DNA of 64,000 nucleotides from Paramylibacter kogurei (GTDB taxonomy: Bacteria > Pseudomonadota > Alphaproteobacteria > Rhodobacterales > Rhodobacteraceae): positions 1-64,000 of the forward strand of contig NZ_MDGM01000013.1 in assembly GCF_002742285.1 (NCBI RefSeq). Reading direction: 5' to 3'. The notes under the pieces were generated by a model. It was not told where the DNA came from, searched no databases, and was given only the letters and a program-made list of their open reading frames with translations. Of the stretch, positions 37,749 through 46,884 are shown piece by piece (position 1 is the first letter of the stretch; every line of letters starts with the position of its first letter). Position numbers and translations under genes: made by a program.

Positions 37749-38814
37749 TGGAACGCGCGCAATGTGGATGCGTGGTGGCACGTCCAAGGGGGTGTATTTC
37801 CTTGGCGATGATTTGCCCGATGATATTGCTGCGCGTGATGCGTTTTTACTTTCCATCATGGGATCACCAGACCCGCGCCAGATAAATGGCATTGGTGGGG
37901 CGGATCCGTTGGCGTCCAAGGTTGGGATTGTGCGTAAATCTGCACGCGCAGGCGTGGATGTCGATTACCTGTTTTTACAGGTTTATGTCGATCAGGCATT
38001 GGTGTCTGATGCGCAAAACTGTGGCAATATCCTTGCGGGCATTGGCCCGTTTGCCATTGAACGCGGGCTTGTTGAACCAATGGGCGATGAAACGCGCGTG
38101 CGTATTTACATGGAAAATACCGATCAAATTGCGGTGGCTGTGGTGCAAACACCAAATGGTGTTGTGACGTATCAGGGTGATGCGATGATTGATGGCGTAC
38201 CGCGCCCATCCGCGCCAATCCCGCTGGAATTTCAAGATACCGCGGGTTCGATGTGTGGCGCATTGCTGCCCACAGGGAACGAAGTTGACGTGATCGATGG
38301 TATTGAATTGACCATGATCGATAACGGCATGCCTTGCGTGATTATGCGGGCTTCTGATTTTGGCATTACGGGCACGGAAACGCGCGAAGAATTGGATGGT
38401 AATGATGCGTTGCGTGCACGTCTTGAAACCATTCGCTTGGCCTGTGGGCCGTTGATGAATTTGGGTGATGTGCGGGATAAAACCGTGCCAAAAATGACGC
38501 TGGTATCAGCCCCCCAAAATGGCGGTGCGATCATGACGCGAAGCTTTATCCCGCATCGATGTCATGCAAGCATTGGTGTGCTGGCCGCCGTGACGGTGGC
38601 AACCGCATGTTTGATGAAAAAATCCCCGGCGCATGAATTGGCGGCGATCCCCGATGGGGACAGCAAAACCATGCAAATTGAACACCCGATTGGTGCGACT
38701 GCGATTGTGGCAAGGATGGATGGTGACACGATCACGTCCGCCGCAATCCTGCGCACTGCGCGAAAATTATTTGATGGACGTGTGTTTCACGATCTGACAG
38801 AGGAGGAAATATAA
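37741..38814 (+). CDS. galD: 4-oxalomesaconate tautomerase (PrpF family, GalD/LigU)
   Basis: A 357-residue protein of the PrpF isomerase family (diaminopimelate-epimerase fold). [19 protein letters not shown] near the start and [15 protein letters not shown] are diagnostic, the latter carrying the catalytic Cys/Lys region. GalD/LigU interconverts the keto and enol or double-bond isomers of 4-oxalomesaconate before hydration. The reading frame overlaps ligK by eight bases and the stop overlaps ligI by one. The presence of both a GalD/LigU-type tautomerase and GalB makes the lower pathway complete. Confidence 0.87.
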   Translation: MSDGTRAMWMRGGTSKGVYFLGDDLPDDIAARDAFLLSIMGSPDPRQINGIGGADPLASKVGIVRKSARAGVDVDYLFLQVYVDQALVSDAQNCGNILAGIGPFAIERGLVEPMGDETRVRIYMENTDQIAVAVVQTPNGVVTYQGDAMIDGVPRPSAPIPLEFQDTAGSMCGALLPTGNEVDVIDGIELTMIDNGMPCVIMRASDFGITGTETREELDGNDALRARLETIRLACGPLMNLGDVRDKTVPKMTLVSAPQNGGAIMTRSFIPHRCHASIGVLAAVTVATACLMKKSPAHELAAIPDGDSKTMQIEHPIGATAIVARMDGDTITSAAILRTARKLFDGRVFHDLTEEEI

Positions 38815-39695
38815 TGGCGATGGATATTGATTGGATGGCATGGCATCCCGACCCGAAAAAACCAGATTTCATTCCCCCTGTCGGTGCGGTGGATGCCCAT
38901 TGTCATGTGTTTGGACCCGCCGATAAATTTCCCTTTGCGCCGACACGAAAATACACGCCATGCGATGCATCCAAAGAACAGCTTTTCGCGCTGCGCCATC
39001 ATCTGGGGTTTTCGCGCAATGTGATTGTGCAAGCATCGTGCCATGGGCAAAATAACGATGCGCTGGTGGATGCGTTGCAGGCATCGAACGATCTGGCGCG
39101 TGGGGTTGCAGTTGTATCGCCTGACATTAGCGATGCTGAACTGCGCCGTATGCATGCTGCGGGCGTACGCGGTGTGCGGTTTAATTTCGTCAAACGTTTG
39201 GTCGATAACACCCCAAGAGAGGTATTTGTTAGCATCGCTGATCGTATTGCCAAACTGGGCTGGCACATCATTGTGTATCTGGAATCCCCCGATTTGCCTG
39301 ATTTGATCCCGTTTTTGGAAAGCCTGCCAACAACGGTGGTTTTCGATCACATGGCACGCCCCGATGTGTCAAAGGGCGTTGATCACCCAGATTTTCAACG
39401 CTTTGTCACCTTGATGGAAAATGAAAAATTTTGGTGCAAGGTGACATGCCCAGAACGCCTGTCATTGATTGGTCCTGATCAAGATTATTCGGATGTGGTG
39501 CCGTTTATGAAACTGTTGGTTGAAAAATATCCCGACCGCGTTTTGTGGGGCACGGATTGGCCGCATCCAAATATGAAGTCGCATATGCCAGATGATGGCG
39601 CATTGGTTGATGTCATCCCGATGATCGCCACAACACCGCAGTTGCAGAAAAAGCTGTTGGTGGAAAATCCGATGCGTCTTTACTGGGAAGATTGA
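38814..39695 (+). CDS. ligI: 2-pyrone-4,6-dicarboxylate hydrolase
   Basis: A 293-residue amidohydrolase-fold lactonase. It carries VDAHCHVFGP (the HxH motif) at about 25-34, NVIVQASCHG, a barrel segment HIIVYLESPDLPDL and the C-terminal WGTDWPHPN with the conserved Asp. LigI opens 2-pyrone-4,6-dicarboxylate made by LigC to 4-oxalomesaconate. It is the last gene of the plus-strand operon. ATG at 38814 overlaps the galD stop; a second ATG lies six bases later. The presence of both LigC and LigI argues that protocatechuate rather than only gallate is the substrate of the cluster. Confidence 0.92.
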   Translation: MAMDIDWMAWHPDPKKPDFIPPVGAVDAHCHVFGPADKFPFAPTRKYTPCDASKEQLFALRHHLGFSRNVIVQASCHGQNNDALVDALQASNDLARGVAVVSPDISDAELRRMHAAGVRGVRFNFVKRLVDNTPREVFVSIADRIAKLGWHIIVYLESPDLPDLIPFLESLPTTVVFDHMARPDVSKGVDHPDFQRFVTLMENEKFWCKVTCPERLSLIGPDQDYSDVVPFMKLLVEKYPDRVLWGTDWPHPNMKSHMPDDGALVDVIPMIATTPQLQKKLLVENPMRLYWED

Positions 39696-39759
39696 ATTCA
39701 CGCTTTCCCTTTTTTGCGATTCTGGCTAGCCTTTTACAAAAAGTAAGAGGAAGACGCCT

Positions 39760-40404
39760 TTGTTAAAGATTTTCGCCAGTATTGTTGGCGCTGCCATTGC
39801 GTTATTTGCGCGGTTTGTCACCGCATTGCGCGGTGTGTGGCGCGGGGTTGAACCGATTGACAGACAGCGGATTTATTTCGCCAATCACACCAGCAACGGC
39901 GATTTTGTCATGGTTTGGACTGCGCTGCCCGCGCAAATTCGCGCCCATACGCGCCCTGTCGCGGCTTCGGATTACTGGTTGAAAAGCAAACTTCGCGCAT
40001 TTGTCGGGCGCGATGTGTTCAAGGCGGTTTTGATTGATCGCCGCGCTGACAAACGCACAGATAACCCGGTGGAAAAGATGATCGCCGCATTGGATGAAGG
40101 ATCGTCATTGATCATTTTTCCCGAAGGCGGGCGCAACATGGGGCCCGATCCGATTTTACCATTTAAAACGGGGCTGTTTCATATGGGGGCTGCGCGACCC
40201 AAAATTGATATGGTGCCGGTGTGGATTGAAAACCTCAACAGCATCCTGCCCAAAGGCGAGGTCGTGCCATTACCATTGATCTGTACGGTGACATTTGGCG
40301 CACCCATACATGTGAAAGAGGGCGAAACCAAAGAAAGCTTTCTGTCGCGCGCTGAATCCGCGCTGGTCGCATTGGCCCCCAAAACACAGGAGGGCACAGC
40401 ATGA
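39760..40404 (+). CDS. plsC: 1-acyl-sn-glycerol-3-phosphate acyltransferase (PlsC-like)
   Basis: A 214-residue membrane-associated acyltransferase. Motif I is HTSNGD (HX4D, His43 and Asp48), and motif III is FPEGGRN in place of FPEGTR. A hydrophobic N-terminal segment precedes the catalytic domain. It makes phosphatidic acid from lysophosphatidic acid, feeding the CdsA-like enzyme encoded next. The start is TTG at 39760 with AAGAGGAAG upstream; no ATG fits. The following gene starts inside its last codons (ATGA). Confidence 0.85.
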   Translation: MLKIFASIVGAAIALFARFVTALRGVWRGVEPIDRQRIYFANHTSNGDFVMVWTALPAQIRAHTRPVAASDYWLKSKLRAFVGRDVFKAVLIDRRADKRTDNPVEKMIAALDEGSSLIIFPEGGRNMGPDPILPFKTGLFHMGAARPKIDMVPVWIENLNSILPKGEVVPLPLICTVTFGAPIHVKEGETKESFLSRAESALVALAPKTQEGTA

Positions 40405-41348
40405 CCGAACAACCCGATCTGATTTATCTGTTGTTGATGGCAGGGGCAGCATTAATCGTTGCGACCCTGATTGCGCATTATTTAATGTCGCGCCAACCCG
40501 AAGACGATCACAGCCCAATCGTGGATACGTTCAATGCTTATATCCTGTCTTGGTGGGGTGTTACGGGCATGATCGCATTTGCAAGCCTTGGTGGGCGGGT
40601 TGGCTTGATCGTGCTTTTTGCATTTTGCTCCTTTGCCGCCATGCGTGAATTTATGACGCTGACCACGAAAAACCGCGATGACCATTGGGTTCTGGCGGCG
40701 GGGTTTTTTGCGATATTACCCATTCAATATATCCTGCTTGGATATGCACAGCATGGTATGTTCGCAATTTTTATTCCCGTTTATGCATTCCTGTTCCTGC
40801 CCATATTGGCCGCGATCAAAGGAAACGCCGAAAATTTTCTGGTGCGGGTATCGGAAACGCAATGGGCGATGATGATCACAGTGTACTGTGCATCCCATAT
40901 CCCCGCGTTGTTAGATCTGGAAATCACTGGGTTTTCGGGGCGCAATGTGTTGTTGATTGCATTTTTGATGGTGGTGGTTCAGGCGGGCGATCTGTGTCAT
41001 TTTCTCTGGGCGAAAATCTATGGACGCACGAAAATGGCACCCAAATTGGAGAAATCCAAAACATGGGAAGGGTTCGTGGGCGGCATTGCCAGCGCAACAC
41101 TTGTCGGCGCATTTTTATGGTGGCTGACCCCCTTTGAAATCTGGCAGGCGACCTTGTTGGCCATGGTAATTTCGCTGATCGGGTTTTGTGGTGGCATGGT
41201 GATGGCAACAATCAAGATTGATCGCGGGGTCAAGGATTGGGGCGATCTGATCCCAGGGCATGGCGGATTTATTGATCGCTTCGGCTCTGTGGTGTTTGCC
41301 GCCCCGATTTTTTATCATCTGGTACGGTATTTTTTCGCCAATTATTGA
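40401..41348 (+). CDS. cdsA: Phosphatidate cytidylyltransferase (CdsA-like)
   Basis: A 315-residue polytopic membrane protein with about eight hydrophobic segments. The C-terminal signature DWGDLIPGHGGFIDRFGS and the preceding KTWEGFVGGIASA are diagnostic for CTP:phosphatidate cytidylyltransferase, which makes CDP-diacylglycerol for phospholipid synthesis. It is translationally coupled to plsC. The pair looks like a second set for phospholipid synthesis rather than the canonical dxr-linked cdsA, which would sit with uppS. Confidence 0.88.
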   Translation: MTEQPDLIYLLLMAGAALIVATLIAHYLMSRQPEDDHSPIVDTFNAYILSWWGVTGMIAFASLGGRVGLIVLFAFCSFAAMREFMTLTTKNRDDHWVLAAGFFAILPIQYILLGYAQHGMFAIFIPVYAFLFLPILAAIKGNAENFLVRVSETQWAMMITVYCASHIPALLDLEITGFSGRNVLLIAFLMVVVQAGDLCHFLWAKIYGRTKMAPKLEKSKTWEGFVGGIASATLVGAFLWWLTPFEIWQATLLAMVISLIGFCGGMVMATIKIDRGVKDWGDLIPGHGGFIDRFGSVVFAAPIFYHLVRYFFANY

Positions 41349-41369
41349 TCAATTACATATTGCATCCAA

Positions 41370-41379
41370 TTGTATACAA
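41370..41379. promoter_or_regulatory. Candidate GntR (FCD subfamily) operator
   Basis: TTGTATACAA is a perfect 10-bp palindrome 34 bp before the GntR-family start codon. It fits the TNGT-N(0-3)-ACNA pattern of FadR/FCD-type regulators, so autoregulation of the GntR/AbrB-type pair is likely. Confidence 0.5.
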
Positions 41380-41412
41380 GGTTAGCGTCCCAACAAGCAA
41401 AGCGAGGGCGCG

Positions 41413-42060
41413 ATGGCTGATTCATCTGACAAAGTATCAAACGGGAAACTGGCCTATGACAAATTGCGCGAAGCAATTGTTAGCGGCACGCTTGCCCCCG
41501 GTTCGCGCATTCGCGAAACCGAAGCAGCCGATCTGGTCGGGTTAAGCCGCACACCCGTAAGAGAGGCCATTCGCAGGCTAGAGTCCGAAGGCATCGTTGA
41601 ACATCAACCCCGCATTGGTGCGGTGGTGAAATCGCTCTCGCACCAAGAAATTGTTGAGCTGTATGAAATGCGTATCGTGTTGGAAAAAACAGCGGCGCGT
41701 ATGGCGGCAAAACATGCAAGCAGCGCAGAAATCGGCGAGTTGAAGGATTTGAACAATGCGATGCTATCCGCCGCCAAAGACGCGGCGACGGTGTCACGGT
41801 TAAACGAACAATTTCACCGCTGCATTTTTAATGCTGCCCGCAATCGCTATTTGTTGGCATCATTCCAAGCCTTGGCAAATGCGGTGTTGGTTCTTGGCCC
41901 AACCACGTTGGAAAATACGGATCGGGTGAAACTGGTTTGCAAACAACATGATGATATTATCACTGCATTAGAGGCAGGCGATGGAAAAGGCGCTGCAACG
42001 GCGGCGGGCAATCACATTGAAACATCGCTAAGCTATCGATTGAAAAGTTTGCGGATATGA
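41413..42060 (+). CDS. GntR family transcriptional regulator, FCD subfamily
   Basis: A 215-residue regulator. The N-terminal winged helix (LREAIVSGTLAPGSRI, then LSRTPVREAIRRLESEG) is followed by an all-helical FCD effector domain (EMRIVLEKTAARMAA; NEQFHRCIF; HDDIITALEAGDG). It likely binds a carboxylate or other small ligand and represses the membrane protein gene with which it overlaps by four bases. The palindrome at 41370-41379 is a candidate operator. Confidence 0.92.
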   Translation: MADSSDKVSNGKLAYDKLREAIVSGTLAPGSRIRETEAADLVGLSRTPVREAIRRLESEGIVEHQPRIGAVVKSLSHQEIVELYEMRIVLEKTAARMAAKHASSAEIGELKDLNNAMLSAAKDAATVSRLNEQFHRCIFNAARNRYLLASFQALANAVLVLGPTTLENTDRVKLVCKQHDDIITALEAGDGKGAATAAGNHIETSLSYRLKSLRI

Positions 42061-43076
42061 AACTTTCACCAAAAATCGCTGCAATCATTATTTCGATCAT
42101 TGGGGCGGTGGTGTGTTGGGCAACCCATGTTCCATTGCCCTTTCTGCTTGGCCCGATGTTCGCCTGTTTAATTGCCGCCATCGCCAAGGTTCCGATGGCG
42201 GGGATAAAACCGCTGTCCGATGGGATGCGCACGATTTTGGGTGTGGCGGTGGGTGCATCCATCACGCCTGAACTGTTTGGCAAAATCGGTTCCATGGCCA
42301 CGACCGTTGCGATGGTGCCCGTGTTTGTGTTGATCATCGGTCTGATCGGCGTTCCATATTTCAAACGCATCTGCGGGTTTGATACCCCGACCAGCTATTA
42401 CGCATCCATGCCCGGTGGATTACAAGACATGTTGGTATTTGGCGAAGAGGCGGGTGCAGATGTGCGCGCTTTGTCATTGGTGCATGCCACACGGGTTTTG
42501 ATTATCGTTAGCGCCTTGCCATTCATTTTACAGGGCTGGTGGGAACTGGATTTATCCATGCCACCGGGTGCGCCTGCAAAATCAATGCCGCTTGATCAAA
42601 TCGCCTTGATGTTTTTCGCCGCGATTGCGGGATGGTGGGGTGCGTTAAAAATCAAATTGTTTGGGGCATCCATCTTGGGCCCATTGATCGTGGCGGCGGT
42701 TTTGTCGCTGACAGGTGTCTTGCACATGCGCCCCCCCGCCGAGGCGATATGGGCTTCACAATTTTTCATTGGCATCAGCGTCGGTGTGAAATACGCAGGC
42801 ATTACCCCCAAAGAATTGCGCCATGATTTATTGGCCGGTATCGGGTTTTGTTTGATCCTGTTGATGCTCAGCGCAGGATTTGTTGAAATCATCATTGCGC
42901 TCAACCTTGCACCACCTCTTGAAACCGTTTTGGCCTTTTCACCCGGTGGTCAGGCGGAAATGGCGGTGTTGGCCATTGTGGCAGGGGCGGATATTGCATT
43001 TGTTGTGGCGCATCATGTTGTGCGTATCGTTGTGGTGATCATTTGTGCACCAATTTTCGGACGGCTCATTCGTTAA
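42057..43076 (+). CDS. AbrB-family membrane protein
   Basis: A 339-residue polytopic membrane protein of the AbrB family (COG3180, long misannotated as ammonia monooxygenase). It has a duplicated Gly/Pro-rich motif (PLPFLLGPMFACL and later PLETVLAFSPGGQAEMAVLA) and about ten hydrophobic segments. TSYYASMPGGLQDMLVFGEEAGAD is typical, of which SMPGGLQDMLVFGEEAGAD is the core. Transport of an unidentified substrate is inferred. Its start overlaps the GntR stop, so the regulator probably responds to the same compound. Confidence 0.85.
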   Translation: MKLSPKIAAIIISIIGAVVCWATHVPLPFLLGPMFACLIAAIAKVPMAGIKPLSDGMRTILGVAVGASITPELFGKIGSMATTVAMVPVFVLIIGLIGVPYFKRICGFDTPTSYYASMPGGLQDMLVFGEEAGADVRALSLVHATRVLIIVSALPFILQGWWELDLSMPPGAPAKSMPLDQIALMFFAAIAGWWGALKIKLFGASILGPLIVAAVLSLTGVLHMRPPAEAIWASQFFIGISVGVKYAGITPKELRHDLLAGIGFCLILLMLSAGFVEIIIALNLAPPLETVLAFSPGGQAEMAVLAIVAGADIAFVVAHHVVRIVVVIICAPIFGRLIR

Positions 43077-43171
43077 TCAAAATTTTGACCAAATGGTCGA
43101 AAAAACTGGATTGCGGTTATTGGGTTTTGTGCTAGGCTCGTTGAATCTTTCGATTCTTGGGGTGTAACACT

Positions 43172-44041
43172 TTGATAACAAACTTCGGTTCCATAAACAT
43201 AGATCACGTTTATCAGGTCACAAATTTGCCCAAGGCAGGGGAGACTTTGTCGGCAAAATCTTATGCGCGGTATCTGGGTGGCAAGGGTGTGAACCAATCG
43301 GTGGCGATTGCAAAGGCAGGTGGCACATTGCGCCATGTGGGTGCGGTTGGTGCCGATGGGAATTGGGCGCTGGAACAGATGGCGGACAATGGCGTGGGCG
43401 ATGAACATGTTACACGTTTGGATATCGCCACAGGGCATGCTATTATCTATGTCGATGACAGTGCCGAAAATCAGATTGTGATTTTGGGTGGTGCGAATAC
43501 CGCGTTAACGGAACAGATTATTGATGATGCACTAATGGGCGCCACGGGTTGGGTACTGTTTCAAAATGAAACCAATATGATTGATGTGATCGCGTCCAAA
43601 GGTACAGATGCAGGGTGCAAACTGGCCTATGCCGCCGCACCGTTTTCCAAGGAACATGCATTACCGCTGCTTGATAAAGTCGATCTGTTGGCCGTGAATG
43701 AAACAGAGGCAAATGATCTGGCCGATGCCACTGGGCGCAAGGTCGAAGATCTTGGCGTGCCAATCTTATTGGTTACCAAGGGAAGTGCGGGTGCAGACCT
43801 TTGGGTCGATGGCGAATATTTTCACCAATCCGCCTTCAAGGTTGATGCGGTGGACACCACAGGGGCAGGGGATACGTTTTTGGGTTCTTTCCTTGCACAA
43901 TATGACGAAACAAACGATCCCGCAGGCGCGTTGCAATATGCCACCGCCGCAAGCGCAATTCAGGTCACCCGCCAAGGAGCGGCCAATGCGATCCCAAACA
44001 AAAAAGAAGTTATAAAATTTTTAGAGGCTCAGAAAAAATGA
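43172..44041 (+). CDS. Ribokinase-like PfkB family sugar kinase
   Basis: A 289-residue PfkB-family kinase with FGSINIDHVYQV at the N-terminus, YLGGKGVNQSVAIAKAG and the C-terminal DTTGAGDTFLGSFLA, whose Asp (residue 234) is the catalytic base. These are ribokinase signatures. In this operon it would phosphorylate ribose released by the nucleoside hydrolase. The start is probably TTG at 43172, ten bases after a GGGG stretch; TTG at 43157 is an alternative. The nucleoside hydrolase gene overlaps its stop by four bases. Confidence 0.88.
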   Translation: MITNFGSINIDHVYQVTNLPKAGETLSAKSYARYLGGKGVNQSVAIAKAGGTLRHVGAVGADGNWALEQMADNGVGDEHVTRLDIATGHAIIYVDDSAENQIVILGGANTALTEQIIDDALMGATGWVLFQNETNMIDVIASKGTDAGCKLAYAAAPFSKEHALPLLDKVDLLAVNETEANDLADATGRKVEDLGVPILLVTKGSAGADLWVDGEYFHQSAFKVDAVDTTGAGDTFLGSFLAQYDETNDPAGALQYATAASAIQVTRQGAANAIPNKKEVIKFLEAQKK

Positions 44042-44964
44042 CAAAACAAAAAATTCTGATTGATACAGACCCCGGCGTTGATGACGCCATGGCGATTTTT
44101 TTCGCCTGTTTACATCCCGATCTTGATCTGGTGGGAATGACAGGTGTTTTTGGCAATGTGACCGTGGATATTGCTGCGCGTAATGCCATCGTATTGGCCG
44201 AACGCGCGGGCCAAGATATCCCCGTGGCGCGCGGTGCGGATGTGCCATTGAAACAAACGCCAAACCCCGTGTCCGACTATGTGCATGGCGAACAGGGCTT
44301 TGGTGATATCCCCGCGCAACCAACGCGTGCAGAAATTTTGGATGAATCAGCAGCGGAATTTATTTGCCGCATGATTAATGAAAACCCTGGCGAAATATCG
44401 CTCTGCCCAATTGGGCCGCTGACCAATATCGCATTGGCGCTGGAACATGATCCAAGCATTGCACAAAAGGTGAAAAACGTTGTGATCATGGGCGGAAGCC
44501 TGCGTGAGGGTGGCAATGTCACCCCCCATGCAGAGGCAAATATATGGAACGATCCCCATGCGGCGGATGCCGTATTTGCCGCTGACTGGCCCGTTGTTAT
44601 GGTTGGGCTTGATGTGACGCACCGCGTTGTTTGCACACCCGAAGATTTCAGCGAATTGGCAAAGGCCGCGCCAAAACTGGGTGGGTTTTTGCAAGACGCT
44701 TCGCATTTTTATATTCGGTTCTACGAGGAGGTTGTGGGTATAACAGGGTGTTACCTGCATGATCCCGCCGCGGTGATTGCAACGCTGCGTCCAGAACTGT
44801 TTACTATTGAAAACCACCCGATAGAAGTTAAGGTCGATGGAGAAGAGATCGGCCAAACCGCCATTTCAACGAATCCTGACCGTCGTGCGATGCAAATTTG
44901 CACAGGCATTCAGGCCGAAGTGGTGAAAGACTTGTTCATGGACACAATAAAGTCCGGATTTTAG
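44038..44964 (+). CDS. Inosine-uridine preferring nucleoside hydrolase family protein
   Basis: A 308-residue enzyme of the IUNH family with the calcium-binding DTDPGVDDAMA at the N-terminus, NVTVDIAARNA and the later GNVTPHAEANIWNDPHAADAV (of which AEANIWNDPHAA carries active-site Asn and Asp residues), plus DVTHRVV with the conserved His. It hydrolyses ribonucleosides to base and ribose. Coupled upstream to the ribokinase-like kinase by ATGA overlap; the oxygenase gene follows after 10 bp. Confidence 0.92.
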   Translation: MTKQKILIDTDPGVDDAMAIFFACLHPDLDLVGMTGVFGNVTVDIAARNAIVLAERAGQDIPVARGADVPLKQTPNPVSDYVHGEQGFGDIPAQPTRAEILDESAAEFICRMINENPGEISLCPIGPLTNIALALEHDPSIAQKVKNVVIMGGSLREGGNVTPHAEANIWNDPHAADAVFAADWPVVMVGLDVTHRVVCTPEDFSELAKAAPKLGGFLQDASHFYIRFYEEVVGITGCYLHDPAAVIATLRPELFTIENHPIEVKVDGEEIGQTAISTNPDRRAMQICTGIQAEVVKDLFMDTIKSGF

Positions 44965-44974
44965 GAGAGATAAC

Positions 44975-45814
44975 ATGAGCGAATTTGATGTATTGGCAAT
45001 CAGCCCAAAAGACGCCGACGCCCCCGCAAAATTTGCAAAATCTTTGCGTGAAACGGGTTTTGCGATTTTAAAAGACCACGATATGACCCCCGCCGAAATC
45101 GACAAAATGTACGATGCATGGGCGGGATGGTTTGCCACGGATGAACGGTTTGATTTTGCGGTGAAGCCGGGCACATCTGATGGTTATTTTGGAATGAAAT
45201 CTGAAAATGCCAAAGGTTCAGCACATAAAGATTTGAAAGAATTCTTTCACGTCTATCAAAACAAAGAGGTTCCAAAATCGGTGGAACCTGTGACACGTGA
45301 TTTCAACGAAAAACTGATTAAAATCGGTCATATGTTGTTGGAATGGCTGGATCAGGAAACACCACAGGATGTTAAGGACATCATGTCTGAACCAATGGTG
45401 AATATGGTCAAAGGGTCGGACAGCAATCTGTTGCGTATCCTCCATTACCCGCCATTGCCCGATGATGTGGAACCGGGTGAAACCCGCGCTGCCGCACATG
45501 AGGATATCAATCTGATTACATTGCTGGTCACTGGGTCAGAACCGGGCTTGCAAGCCCAAGATGTGAACGGTACGTGGCATGATGTGCCGTGCCAAGCGGG
45601 CTATATCACGATCAATTCTGGCGATATGTTATCGCAGGCGTCCAAAGGCTACTATCCTTCGACACCGCACCGCGTTATTAACCCGCCAAAACAAGAAAAC
45701 CGTTCTCGTTATTCGATGCCTTTGTTTATGCATCCACGCCCCGATGTGGTGTTGGATCACCAAACAGCGGGTGAATTTCTGGATCAACGGCTCAAAGAAA
45801 TCGGTCTTAAATAA
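44975..45814 (+). CDS. 2-oxoglutarate/Fe(II) oxygenase, isopenicillin N synthase-like
   Basis: A 279-residue non-haem iron oxygenase. The facial triad is intact: His175 and Asp177 (HED) and His232 (STPHRV), with Arg245-x-Ser247 (RYS) as the co-substrate anchor. The N-terminal domain resembles the DIOX_N region (FAKSLRETGFAILKDHD). The family includes isopenicillin N synthase, ethylene-forming enzyme, thymine 7-hydroxylase and 2-oxobutyrate oxidase. It lies between the nucleoside hydrolase and the nucleoside transporter genes, so a hydroxylation of a base or nucleoside is an attractive guess, but the substrate cannot be read. A good GGAGAG ribosome binding site precedes ATG. Confidence 0.85.
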   Translation: MSEFDVLAISPKDADAPAKFAKSLRETGFAILKDHDMTPAEIDKMYDAWAGWFATDERFDFAVKPGTSDGYFGMKSENAKGSAHKDLKEFFHVYQNKEVPKSVEPVTRDFNEKLIKIGHMLLEWLDQETPQDVKDIMSEPMVNMVKGSDSNLLRILHYPPLPDDVEPGETRAAAHEDINLITLLVTGSEPGLQAQDVNGTWHDVPCQAGYITINSGDMLSQASKGYYPSTPHRVINPPKQENRSRYSMPLFMHPRPDVVLDHQTAGEFLDQRLKEIGLK

Positions 45815-45867
45815 TCCGATTCAAAACAAACTGCGCTTTCTGTTCGCGCGTCCACAAGGAGAAGACA

Positions 45868-46866
45868 ATGAAACTGAAAACAACACTTATGACGGCTGCA
45901 TTTTCGATGGCTGCGACCATCGCGATGGGCGCGGATTTCAAACCTGCTGTGATTTACGATATGGGTGGTAAATTCGACAAATCATTCAACGAAGGTGTTT
46001 GGGCTGGTGTGAAAAAATTCACCGACGAAACCGGTGTTGAAGTGATGGAATTCGAAGTCACCAACGAAGCTCAACGTGAACAAGCGATGACACGTATGGT
46101 ACAACGCGGCGCGACTGTTGTGTTGGGCGTGGGTTTTGCTCAAGCAGACGCAATTGATAAAATCGCAGGCGAAAACCCAGATGTGCAATTTTCCATCATT
46201 GACGTAAGCTGGTTGGATAAACCAAATCTGCGTCAATATGCGTTCAAAGAACAAGAGGGTTCGTATATCGTTGGTGTGGCCGCAGCAATGGCATCAGAAA
46301 CTGGCAAGGTTGGCTTTGTTGGCGGGATGGACATCCCGTTGATCCGCGCGTTTGGCTGTGGCTATGTCCAAGGTGTAAAAGCAACCAAAGCCGACGCCGA
46401 AGTGTTTGAAAACATGACAGGCACAACCCCAACCGCATGGAACGACCCCGCCAAAGGTGCTGAATTGACCCAAGGCCAAATCGACCGCGGTGCAGACGTG
46501 ATTTATCAGGCTGCTGGTGGTACAGGTGTTGGCGTTATTCAAGCGGCCAAAGATGCTGGTAAACTGTCCATCGGTGTTGATTCAAACCAAAACCACATGG
46601 CACCAGGTTCCGTTTTGACATCCATGTTGAAACGCGTTGATGTTGCGGCATATTCCACATTCAAAGACGCAATGGATGGTAATTTCACAGCAGGCGTTCA
46701 AAACCTAGGCCTTGCCGAAGGTGGCGTTGGCTGGGCATTGGATGAAAACAATGCGGAATTGATCACACCAGAAATCAAAGCAGCAATCGAAGACGCAACC
46801 GCGAAAATCGTTTCTGGTGATGTTGTGGTGCATGACTATCGCGCCGACAACACATGCCCAATGTAA
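45868..46866 (+). CDS. BMP-type nucleoside ABC transporter substrate-binding protein
   Basis: A 332-residue periplasmic binding protein of the basic membrane protein (BMP/PnrA) family. It has a signal peptide (cleavage near AMGADFK), DMGGKFDKSFNEGVWAGVKK, and VGFVGGMDIPLIRAFGCGYVQG. Such proteins bind purine or other nucleosides. GGAGAAGAC precedes the ATG. It is followed by the ATPase and two permease genes of the same ABC importer. A hairpin at 46906-46929 downstream may raise its mRNA level relative to the rest. Confidence 0.93.
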   Translation: MKLKTTLMTAAFSMAATIAMGADFKPAVIYDMGGKFDKSFNEGVWAGVKKFTDETGVEVMEFEVTNEAQREQAMTRMVQRGATVVLGVGFAQADAIDKIAGENPDVQFSIIDVSWLDKPNLRQYAFKEQEGSYIVGVAAAMASETGKVGFVGGMDIPLIRAFGCGYVQGVKATKADAEVFENMTGTTPTAWNDPAKGAELTQGQIDRGADVIYQAAGGTGVGVIQAAKDAGKLSIGVDSNQNHMAPGSVLTSMLKRVDVAAYSTFKDAMDGNFTAGVQNLGLAEGGVGWALDENNAELITPEIKAAIEDATAKIVSGDVVVHDYRADNTCPM

Positions 46867-46884
46867 TTTGGGTTTTATCGACGC

